Position numbers and translations under genes: made by a program
Shown here: piece by piece, positions 35,411-45,521 of the stretch
Layout: every line of letters starts with the position of its first letter
How positions within the stretch are numbered: the stretch's first letter is position 1
Notes under the pieces: generated by a model
What the model was told of the DNA's origin: nothing
Database searches by the model: none
What the model saw: only the letters and a program-made list of their open reading frames with translations
Assembly (NCBI RefSeq): GCF_019578655.1
Contig: NC_063265.1
Location: forward strand, 310,001-374,000
Source of the DNA: Ricinus communis
Lineage: Eukaryota > Streptophyta > Magnoliopsida > Malpighiales > Euphorbiaceae
Direction: 5' to 3'
Length of the DNA stretch: 64,000 nt

Positions 35411-36616
35411 TAAACCCAAAAATCAATGCATGCTCATGATGAACAAATTTTTTGTTAAAGAGCAAAGCGATGAGAATTTTAAAAAAAAAATCTTCGAATG
35501 AAAATGCTTTTAAAAGAATTGCATTATATGTTAGTGCTAAAGATATTTAGAATTGTCTTAATTTTATTTACAACATTAACTAATATGTGAAGAGAATGAG
35601 GTTGTGAAGGAAATCAAACAACAAGAAGAGAAGAATAAAAATAACTCTCAAGATTGCTCTACGGATGATTGTATGTGCTTAATTTTCCTTGAAGATGATA
35701 AAGAGACACTCAAGAAGAGAAAGAAATTTAAATTTCCCACCTTCCACATCTTCAAGATATGACTAAACAAGTAAGTGCTCCATATAAGAAGATGATAAGG
35801 TAATATCAAGTCCTCCTAAGTTTATTATCAATGATGATAATGATGATGATGATGATAGTTGTGATGATGATGCGCTCTCATATAGTGAATTACTAGTTGC
35901 ATTAGAAATTATGCAAAATGCTCTTGAGAAGCTAAAGAACAAAAATAAAAGTTTCAAAACTAAAATTGAATATTAAAAAGTAAAAAATAAAACTTCTGCA
36001 AAAGAGAACTTTTCTTTAAATTTAAGACAAATTGCTTTTAAAATGCAAAAGAAAGCTCTTACAATGAAATCACTTGATTTTGGAAATGCCTTGAAAAGCA
36101 ACGAGATTCTCAAGAATGAGAATAGAACTTTCAAAAAGAAAATAAATATTTGAAAGATAAAATCATTTTCCTAGCTTCCACTAAAGATATTTCGGGAAAG
36201 AAAAATGATGGGCTTGTAATGAAGTCCCAAACTATTGATAACAATTTGAAAGAAAATTAAGATGTTAAAAAGAAAAATGAAGTTCTTAGAAATAAGATTA
36301 TTGATTTCAAATCATCAATTCTAAAATTTACTAAAGGAAAAGTAACTCTTGATGCTTTGCTAGATTCTCAAAGAACATCTTGCATAAGACAAGGATTAGG
36401 CTACAATGATGTATCACCTAGCTCACACAAGATTAATTTTATGAAAGCATCTCATTCCTCAAATGATCATGCATCAACTAGCATATAAGTGAATGTTACT
36501 AAGCTGTCTCATGCTAAATATGATCATTCTAAGCATATTCATAGTCATACTTACACACATAAGAATAGATTTCAAGTGAGCAGTAAGCATGGCATTGCAT
36601 AAAATCTCATGGATAT
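35411..36616 (+). pseudogene. Copia-1 gag, second part
   Basis: The gag frame resumes after the Athila insertion ('ALYVSAKDI' near 35535) and continues into a charged, coiled-coil-like region rich in lysine and asparagine. A GAT run (35833-35868) encodes an aspartate-rich stretch, as in SIRE-type gag. Many stops are present. At 36617 the frame is cut by a TGTCAGC LTR fragment, and protease or pol of this element is not seen afterwards. Confidence 0.6.
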
Positions 36617-37082
36617 TGTCAGCACCCATTTTTCGTATCTAGATATCGAGAGAATTACAAAAAAACCGATGATGAAAGTTACTGCCTTTCTCGAGTCTCA
36701 AAGATTGAAAAGGGGCGAATATGAGAGAAGGATGGGAATAATTGGACTTAAAATTTCTTTTCTAAAATCAATTTGGACCCAATTGACAGAAAAATAAACT
36801 TTAAGGGGTAAAAAGGCAATTTTCACAAGTTCAGTGACTAAATTATTAAGATTTTCAAAAGTTTTGCTCTTTAGAGCCAATCGGCTCTCCACAGAGTGGA
36901 TCGATCTGCTAAACATAGACCCGAATCAACTCTATGTAGAGCCAATTGGCTCTACATAATGTTGATTGGCTGTTTTTCAAATCCAACACTATTTTATGTA
37001 TATTTTCAATCTAAAACACCAAAATTAGTAAAAATATATTTTTAGAAGGTATTTACTATAATTATTGAGATTTTTAAATGAT
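36617..37082 (+). mobile_element. TGTCAGCACCC-type LTR fragment
   Basis: It starts TGTCAGCACCCATTTTTCG directly after copia-1 gag and aligns with the reverse complement of about 3860-4371. It contains a perfect 26-bp palindrome (36933-36958) centred on GAGCCAATTGGCTC, and a related imperfect one at 36873-36886. Homology stops near 37080, where a foldback DNA element begins, so the LTR is truncated by that insertion or by deletion. Confidence 0.6.
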
Positions 37083-37291
37083 AATACACAAGTTGGTCAT
37101 TATATTTTTTATCACATTTAAATCCCCTTGAGTCTTAATAGAAATAACTACTTTCCCCTCCGCATTAGTTGAAGAATGAAACTGATAATTTAAAATTACA
37201 ATTTATTTTTTGTACTTATCAAATATTAAACTCATTCAAAATTAGTTTTACTATCAAAATATAGTAAAATCTTATTTTTAACATAAGTTAT
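37083..37291 (+). mobile_element. Left arm of a foldback DNA element
   Basis: This segment is an inverted, diverged copy of 50140-50337 plus 57857-57895: 'caaattaaactcattca' words here correspond to 'tgaatgagtttgataatt' there, and 'aaaatcttattttt' to 'aaaataagatttt'. Without its insertions the element would be about 640 bp with long arms. Two Ty1/copia elements have split it, one near the centre and one in the right arm. Confidence 0.6.
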
Positions 37292-38836
37292 TGTTGACCT
37301 AAGGTGCAATTGATCTCTATTTTGATTATAACAACCAAGTTAATTATCACTAACACCATGACCGAGTGTCTATGTAACAGAGCATCAAAGGAACCAAGCC
37401 TATCCGCAATATTCTTTAGCCTTGACGCAAGTTTTGTAAAAGACCTCAAAAGTGCGGGGCCGCTTTTCATATGGCTAAAAATTTACAATATGTTGAAAAG
37501 TCCATCTAACAGCAAGCCAATCTTCTCGTGAAACTTCGTAGTCAAAGTGTCAAAGTTCCAAGAAGTGCGAGGGTGCTTCAGAAGCACAAAGGCACCTCTC
37601 TTTAGGCCTTGAGACAAATTCTGGCAGAAGATAGCATGATGAGAAGCGCGAGAGCGCTTCTATGCATGGTCAAGACAAGCGTGAGGGTGCTATTGTGGCA
37701 TGGGGTCAGTTTTCATAATTAATGCGATGTCAGTAATCGTTGAGACATCAGCCATCCTATCAGTACCACATGGATGGAGTCGCTGGAGCTCGAACGTTTC
37801 TTTTCAGAAAGCTCAAGCACACTTCGAAAGTGCGTGGGCGCTTTCCATGTTTTAGGCAATTTTTTCCAAGTCATTAAATCTTGCAATTGAAAAGTTTTGG
37901 CTTTATTATAATGTCTCCAAGGAGTTGATATGTGTATAAACACCCCTCTTAAAGACTCTACAACTATGTGTGTGTGAATTAGATATACCAAAACTCTTAC
38001 AAATTTTATTTCTCAACTTTCTACACTCATTTTCTTTCTTTGTAAAGTGTATTAAATTGAAACTCTTTGTTCAACTAAAACTAAAAGGATTATTGTGTGA
38101 GTCTAGGTAATAAAGACATAAGGAATTAGTTGTTGAGTAACCATTCATACTTAAGGATTAAGAGTCTTAGTGAGAGATTGATACACTAAGGGAAGAGGTT
38201 TCGTGTGAACCTTAAGAACACCAAGTTGTTGGGTGAACTTGTAAAATCATATCGGTTTGCTTGTGCAAGAGCCTTGTTTACACTTTATTGCATGCTCATT
38301 GAGACAACATGGTAAAGTATGATCGTTTGGCCAATGCATTGACTCACATATGTTGATTGCGGTGCACCATATTCCACCATTATATGACTTTTTCTCTCAG
38401 TTCGATGCGCCTCATTTATACGATTCACTCAATCCTGCGCATAAAGATATTGACTACATCAAAAACCTTTGCACCACATCGACTTTTTTCTTCTATAGGT
38501 CCTTGGTTTTTCTCTTTTCCTGAGCGTTTCACACTAAGCTCTTCAATCTTTAGGGATACGCGATTCTTCCAAGTCCAAGCGTTTTCCCCACAGAATATTT
38601 GCCACCAAATCACAAAGGTTGTAATCTTAGTGATTATAGTGAAACACTCAAGTGTGATCTTGAGGAGTGGACGTAGGGAGGTTTATTCCCGAACCATTAT
38701 AAATCCTTGGTGTTATATTCTCTAACCCTTACTTTCCTTACCTTTACCTTAATCTTTTATGTTTTTACCAAAGTCTTTTATTTCTACAATTTAATGTCAC
38801 CAATACAATCCCCCTTCTTGGTTCCAAAGGATAACA
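37292..38836 (+). mobile_element. Copia-2 5' LTR
   Basis: At 1545 bp it is longer than its partner because it has about 364 bases (38249-38612) missing from the 3' LTR. The missing segment is bounded by AAATC on both sides. Confidence 0.85.
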
Positions 38837-38838
38837 AG

Positions 38839-38850
38839 TGGTATCAGAGC
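38839..38850 (+). other. Primer-binding site, initiator Met tRNA type
   Basis: TGGTATCAGAGC, two bases after the LTR end. This is the standard Ty1/copia primer site. Confidence 0.9.
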
Positions 38851-38900
38851 AAAGTCACCCTTATCAAGCTTAATTGCGAGTGTAAAGATCACGACAAACA

Positions 38901-40720
38901 ATGAAGGAGCCCAACACCTCAAGCCATTCTTCAACAGATTTGACTATGCTTTTTGGAATTTCTGTATGGAAATTTATTTAGATTCCTATGGCATTGAAGT
39001 GTGGGACTATGTGTTGAAGGAATGAAAAGCTCCCACAGAAATAAAGAATGGTGAAGAAAGAATCCTTTATAGAGAAGAATGGGTTGTTGTCCACAAGAAG
39101 CACAATCACAAAAACAAGCAAGCCATGGCTATATACTTGTGAGTTGCCTCTCTAGAGAATAGTGTGGGAGAGTACAATATTGTACTACAACTTATAAAAT
39201 TTGGACTACCTTGGAGAACTACCATGAATGTACGAAATAAGTAAAATCAAGAAAGATCCAAATGTACGTCACTGAGAATGAGATGTTCAAGATGAAGCCT
39301 AATCAGTCCGTCACAATATAAAAAATAGACTTCTCACCATCATCAATAACATAAGAAAGTTTGGAAAGCACTATAAGCTAGTGGACATCAACAATAAAAT
39401 CCTTATGAGCCTTCCTTTGGATAAATATGGTGCTAGAGTGGCTAGCATTGGATAAGCAAATAAAGACATAAGGAAGATTCCTATGGATGTTCTTATAGGT
39501 AAGCTTCTAACTCATGAGATGTCTCTTATGAGGGATAAAGTAGATAAAGATTTTGGGAAGAATAAAGCCCTAGCTCTCAAGGCTAGCGCTAGCGCTCAAG
39601 ATGCAATTGATGTCCCAAGTGATGATGAAGAACAATGGGAAGCTCTAAGTGAGAGTGATGATATGGCACTCATCACCAAGCATGTCAAGAGGATACTTAA
39701 GGCCAAAAGAAGAAGAAGCAACAAGCCTTCATTAGCAAAAAATCCTTCTCTAAATCAAGAACAAGTAAGGACAAGAAGGAGGAAGTCACTTGCTACGAAT
39801 ATGGAAAGCAAGGGCATATAAAATCATATGAATAAGGGAGACAAAGAGAAGAAAAAGGATTTGAAGGCTACTTGGAGTGATGCATCTTCGTCCTCCAACA
39901 ATGAGAGTGAAAGAGAAGAGGAGGCTAATCTTTGTTTCATGGCAAACATGGATGACTCCCAAGAGATATGTTCCACTTCTCATTCATGCAATTTTTCTTC
40001 TTCTTATTCATCTTCTCATTCTTTTGGTGATGATTTTTTGGATAATGAGGATGAACTCTTACAAAATATGCTTTCAAAATTAAACTTGTATAAAAATAAA
40101 TGCTCTTGCTTAAAGGAAGACCTTAAAATTTCAAAGAAGGAAATTGCCTCCTTAAAAATCTCGAATGATGACTTAAGGAAATCATTGGATGATGTTTCAA
40201 AAGAAAAATCTTTCAAAGAAAACAACTCTTTGAAAAATGAAGTTGAAGAACTTAGAAACTCAATTTCTAAATTTCACAAAGGGAAAGAGTCTCTTAATAC
40301 CCTAGTTATGTCTTAAAGATCTCCTCTTGTGAGACATGGACTTGGGTTCAAAGGAGCTTCATCATCCTCATCTCAATCACAATCTCTGTCAAAGCCACTC
40401 AACCACAAGCATTTGAAAGAAATCCAAATGGAATTTCAAAGAGCAATACACACACTAGACCTCCCATTCAAAAGAAAGAAAAAGGTACACATGCTCCCAA
40501 GGCTAAGCCCAGAAGAACAAGGCACGCATTCATGTATAAAAACATAGATGTTGGTAAACCTTGTTCATACACGTGTAATGGTAATTATATAAGGTCCAAA
40601 TCTCAATCAAAAGTGGCTAAGAAGACCAATTCAAACTTTACTAAAAATTCTAAGGTCACTTGCCACTATTGCATGAGAATTGGACACATCAATGTGAAAT
40701 GCAAAATAAGGGAAAATGCA
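38901..40720 (+). pseudogene. Copia-2 gag (broken)
   Basis: Gag runs from an ATG 50 bases after the PBS across several frames, with stops around 38980, 39020, 39140 and 39820. Open pieces at 39483-39821 and 39828-40316 are charged, with a coiled-coil-like stretch of K/E/N/S. A zinc knuckle CHYCMRIGHINVKC (C-x2-C-x4-H-x4-C) lies at 40661-40702. It is a typical but inactive nucleocapsid region. Confidence 0.75.
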
Positions 40721-40731
40721 TCTTTTTATGA

Positions 40732-41069
40732 ATGAATTTTCCAATGCTAACCCCAAAGGACCTAACCTTGTTTGGGTACCTAAAATCAATTGAATTTGAC
40801 TCCTTTTTGTACGTGTGTTTTAAATCCACAAGCACAAATCCTTGGCATGTTGATAGTGGATGTTCAAGGCACATAACAGGTGACAAGAGTCTCTTCGTAG
40901 ATGTCAAGGACTATAAAGACAAAGTAACTTTTGGAAATGATGCCAAGGGTAAGGTAATTGACATCGACTCTATTGGTAAGGATGGTAAATCTTTTATTGA
41001 TGATGTTTTCCTAGTTGATTATTTGAAACATAATCTATTGAGTGTAAGTCAATTGTGTGATAAGAGGAA
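40732..41069 (+). pseudogene. Copia-2 protease, interrupted
   Basis: The open frame contains the aspartic protease motif DSGCSRHITG (from 40852) and runs to 'LLSVSQLCDKRN', where the Athila-like LTR is inserted. The same residues are repeated after the insertion at 42599, where the frame resumes ('KVTFNSNG'). Confidence 0.8.
41040..41069 (+). repeat. 30-bp direct repeat flanking an LTR insertion (left copy)
   Basis: Identical to 42599-42628. It encodes part of the copia protease linker, so it is host sequence duplicated on insertion. It is six times longer than the 5-bp duplication of the complete element of the same family. Confidence 0.85.
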
Positions 41070-42598
41070 TGATGAGCATAGTTTTACACATATTTGCTTG
41101 CATATTATTGCGTATGTTCCTAGCAATTATTGTGCTTTTATTCCCAGATCACCCGTGTTTTATATTCTTTTGCATTTCAGGAACATTTATAGGACCATCA
41201 TCGGTGTTTAAGCAATTATAGATCAATACGTGCGGAAACGGACGAGAATTCATCAAGATCGGACAAGAGCCCGAGTTGCACACATTGAGCACGGCCTGAG
41301 TCAAGGCCGTGCTGACCATCACAGCCTAGACTCTGGCCGTGACCAACCATCAAAACTTGGTCTTCAAAACAATAGTTTGGGCACGGTTTCCGTAGCCACC
41401 ACGGCCTCCAGCACGGCCCGTGGTGGTCAGCACGGGGAGCAACACGATCATGGTGAAACCCTAGTTGGTGAGATCCACAGTCTCAGCACGGCATGGACTT
41501 CGCACGGCCTTGACCACGGCCGTGCTGAGTTAAATATATAAGAAAAATTCATTTTTCTTAGAGAAAAAAAAGGGGGGGAAAAAGAGTGACATTGAGCCCT
41601 AGTGGCTGGTTCGGTTTCTGCACAATACTGAGTGCAAGAGAGAGTTGCAGTGAGTAAGAATCCCAGAATCATAAGATTCCGAGTGCAAAATAGTAGTGGA
41701 GCAATTCAAGAGGCAGTTTGGGAGATTAATCAAAGTGTAGATCTAGATTTGGAGCTGTTCATCCAATTCGAGAGAAAAGGGTGTACATGTTTTATTTTCA
41801 TTATTCTTTCATTGTAATTGATTTCCTAGATTGTTTTAAATATGAACATGTTTAGCTAGACTGATTTAATCCATTGGGATTTCTTTACTATGTTGGCTTG
41901 ATATTATATTGTTGGATTGTTTGAGTTGGTTTTGTATTCTTCTTGTTTTTAGTATTAATAAGATTATGAATTATTCATGAGACGTTGTGAATTGTGATGT
42001 TTAGATTGCTTTATGAGATTGAGAAATCCGTTTGGCAATTGGAATTTTGAATAACAAGAACTGGTTAATAATCGCTTAGAGATAAGGATAATTAACTAGC
42101 CGGATTAAGAATTAACAAAGCTTAATAGAGGCGGATTAAAGCTTAATGCTAATTTAAGAATCAATCGTTAGGAAGAGATTCCAACTTTAGGTTATTAGGT
42201 TTAGGAATTCGGTTATCTCGAGAGAGAAACCGAATTGATTAAGAATTCACGGGTAGCATAATTAGACTCACCGATCCTTTATCTTTTGTTTGATTGCCAA
42301 CTAGTTTAGATTCTCTTTGGGTTTATCTTCTTGTCTTGATTATTTCACTTATCAATTACTCCTGCATCTCCCTCGGAACTTAGCTCGTAGTTAATAGTTA
42401 GTTTAGAATTTATTCATCATCCATTTTAGGTTAATATAACAAAGAACAAAGGAGTAACTCTGGGCTTTCGCTTTCCCGAGGAATACGACCTTGATACTCG
42501 CCATTAGTGCTAGACTGCATCGATAGGTACACTGCCTTAGATTGTAGCTAACACGAGTAGCACCCATCAAGTTTTTGGCGCCGTTGCCGGGGAAAAAA
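41070..42598 (+). mobile_element. Athila-like LTR plus PBS, with no internal region
   Basis: The LTR is 41070-42569 (1500 bp, TGATGAGC to CCCATCA) with a U3 carrying AGCACGGCC/GGCCGTGCT words and a TATA box near 41535. The 6-base spacer AGTTTT and PBS TGGCGCCGTTGCCGGGGA (42576-42593) follow, then five A residues and the right copy of the 30-bp host duplication. No gag or pol is present. A normal solo LTR would lack the PBS and have 5-bp duplications; this has neither property. Confidence 0.85.
42576..42593 (+). other. Primer-binding site, tRNA-Asp type, at the edge of the insertion
   Basis: All 18 bases are intact. Element homology stops at the last PBS base: the copy near 1480 continues ATGTTTG, here there is AAAAA and then host DNA. 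Confidence 0.85.
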
Positions 42599-42628
42599 GA
42601 GTGTAAGTCAATTGTGTGATAAGAGGAA
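42599..42628 (+). repeat. 30-bp direct repeat (right copy)
   Basis: Matches 41040-41069 exactly. The copia protease/integrase reading frame continues from it. Confidence 0.85.
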
Positions 42629-42629
42629 C

Positions 42630-43640
42630 AAAGTCACTTTTAACTCCAATGGATGCCTTGTCAATTCCCTATTGGATGATAGAGTGATATTCAAAGGAGA
42701 GAGAAGTGGCAACAACTACACAATTGATCTACATAAAGTACTAATCAATCTTTCATGTGTCTTATGTCTATTACTGAGGAATCTTGGCTATGGCATAGAA
42801 GACTTGGACATGCAAAAATGGAGCTTATACACAAGTTAGCCAAAGAGGAGCTAGAAAAATGGACTTCCTAAAGTGAAGTCCATCAAAGACAAGCCTTGCA
42901 AACCATGCCAAATGGGAAAACAACATCTATTATCCTTTAAATCCAAAATCATTGTAAGTACTTCTAGAACACTTTAAATATTATATATGGATTTGTTTTG
43001 ACTTACTAGAGTAGCTAGTTTGGGTGGAAAGTCATATGCATTTGTGATTGTTGATGATTACTCTAGATTTACTTGGATTAACTTCCTTGCTCTTAAGAAT
43101 GAAGCTTTCAATGTTTTTAAATCTTTTGTAAAACATGTTCAAAAAGAAAAAGGATATTTGATTTCCTCTATAAGAAGTGATCATGGAAAGGAATTTGAAA
43201 ATGATCTTTCTGAAAATCTTTGTAAAGAATTTGAAATTTTTTACAAATTTTCATCTCTTAGAACTCTCCAACAAAATAGAGTTATGGAAAGAAAAAAATA
43301 GTACATTAGTGAAAATGGCGAGGACAATGCTCAATGAGTATAAACTTCCTTCATACTTTTGGGCCGAAGCCGTTAACACTAATTGTTATTTTGCTAATAG
43401 AGTTTTCAAAAGACCTTTGCTAAACAAGACATCTTATGGGCTATAGAAAGAAAGAAAACCTAAGGTCTCATATTTTAGAGTTTTTGGTTGCAAATGCTAT
43501 ATTTTAAATACCAAGGACAACCTTGAAAATTTTAATGCCAAAATCGATATAGGAATTTTCCTAAGGTATTCCACCTCAAGCAAAGCTTATAGAGTCTTTA
43601 ATAAATGTACTTTAATAGTTAAAGAGTCTATGAATGTTGT
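42630..43640 (+). pseudogene. Copia-2 integrase (broken)
   Basis: The pre-integrase zinc region lies at 42790-42920 ('RRLGHAKMELI' in shifted frames, 'CKPCQMGKQ'). The core at 43020-43440 has the first catalytic D in 'FVIVDDYSRFTW' and the second in 'IRSDHGKEFEN'. The third, in 'NRVMERKK', is followed by a stop at 43300, and another stop lies at 43446. The insertion enzyme is inactive in this copy. Confidence 0.85.
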
Positions 43641-43899
43641 TTTTGATAAATCAAACAAGCTTGATCTTGGGAAAGGTGTTTGTGTAAATGATATTGTAAG
43701 TGCATTTAAGGAACTCAAAATGAATGTTGATGACCCCTCAAAACTTATAGAGGAAGCTCAAGAAGATTAACACAATTCAAGATGCTACTCAAGATTCCCA
43801 AGAGATGGAAACCTCTCAAGACCTTTCAAAAGCTTGAAATTTCAAAAAGGATCATCTCCTACTCAAATCATTGGAGACCTATCAAAAGGTGTAAGTACC

Positions 43900-45460
43900 C
43901 ATTCTAAATTAGTAGCTTTAAATAATCTAGCCTTTGTTTCTCAAATTGAGCCAAGGACCATTGATGAGGCTCTAAAAGATGAGAGTTGAGTGATTTCTAT
44001 GCAAGATAAACTCAACCAAATTGAGAGAAACAAAATATGGGAACTTATTCCTAGACCCAAGGATAACCAAATTATAGGCTGTAAATGGATATTTAGAGAC
44101 AAGCTAGATGAACAAGGCACTATTACTAGAAACCAAGCTAGATTGGTTGCAAAAGGTTACAACCAAGAGGAAAGCATTGATTATGATGAGACCTTTGCTC
44201 TAGTTGCTAGATTTGAAGTTATTAGAATACTTTTAGCATATGCATGTCACATGAATTTTAAGTTATTTCAAATGTTTGTGAAAAGTGCTTTTTTTAAATG
44301 GTTTCATTGAGGAGGAAGTCTATGTTGAGTAACCTCTCGGTTTTGAAGATCATAAGTTCCCAAATCATGTTTTCAAACTTTCTAAAGCCTTGTATGGATT
44401 GAAGCAACCTCCTAGAGCTTGGCACAAAAGGCTTAGTTCATTTCTAATTAAAAATGAATTTCAAAAGGGCAAGATTGACACTACTCTTTTGTAAAGAAAC
44501 ATAGACATGATACTCTAATTGTTCAAATTTATGTTGATGGCATTGTATTTATTGCTATTAGCGAGTTTCTTTGTGAGGATTTTGCTAAGTGCACGACTAG
44601 GGAATTTGAAATGAGCATATGATGGGAAAGCTAAAATTCTTCATTAGTCTTCAAATCAAGTAAAGCAAAGACAAAATATTGATCAACCAATCCAAGTACA
44701 CAAGAGAACTACTAAAAAAATTTGAGATGGATGGTTAATGAGTGTCACAACTACATTGGACAAGGATGAGAAGGGCAAGAGTGTAAATGAAAAGCTCTAT
44801 AGAGGTATAATTGGATCACTTTTATACTTAACCGCCTCTAGACCCGATATTATGTATAGTGTTTGCCTTTGTGCTAGATTTCAATATTTTCCAAAAGAAT
44901 CTTATTTAAATGTCATTAAAAGAATTTTGAAATATTTATGTGGAACCTTGAACTTAGGTCTTTGGTATCCTAGAGAAACTCCTTTTGATATAATAGGTTA
45001 TTCGGATGCCGATTAATGCCGGTAGTCTATTAGATAGAAAGAGCACCTCTAGAACTTGCCATTTTCTAAGTGAATGCTTAGTGTCTTAGTTTAGCAAGAA
45101 ACAAGTCTCGGTTGCTCTCTCCACCACGGAAGCTGAATGTGTGGCGACGGGTTATTGTTGTGCTTAAATCCTTTGGATGAGGCAATAATTAAGAGACTAT
45201 AGGAGAGAGGTTGATCACATTCTTATCAAATGTGACAACAATAGTATTATAAACCTTTCTAAAAACCCTATTCAATACTCTAAAAGTAAGCACATAGATA
45301 TTAGACACCATTTTTTGAGAGATCATGTTCAAAATGGTAGTGTAGCACTAGAATATGTTGATACAAACAAACAACTAGCTGATATTTTCACCAAACCCCT
45401 AAATAAGGAAGAAGGTTTAATTCTTCATTTGTTTATCTTTTATTTTCTTTTCTTCTCATG
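43900..45460 (+). pseudogene. Copia-2 reverse transcriptase and RNase H (broken)
   Basis: 43990-44310 encodes the RT start ('WELIPRPKDNQIIGCKWIFR', 'RLVAKGYNQEESIDYDETF'). 'MFVKSAFF' replaces the usual D-V-K-S-A-F-L. The active site, near 44530, reads YVDG rather than YVDD, so a catalytic aspartate is gone. RNase H follows with 'LYRGIIGSLLYLTASRPDI' (44800) and 'GYSDAD' (45000), then 'LADIFTKPLN' (45380). Frames shift at 44300, 44500 and 45015. Confidence 0.85.
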
Positions 45461-45516
45461 CATGTCTTCCTTTCATTTGATCAAACATATGGATAGTTTC
45501 TTTCTTTATGAATGCA

Positions 45517-45521
45517 ATTTC
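45517..45521 (+). repeat. Target-site duplication ATTTC (left)
   Basis: Identical to 48481-48485. Confidence 0.9.
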
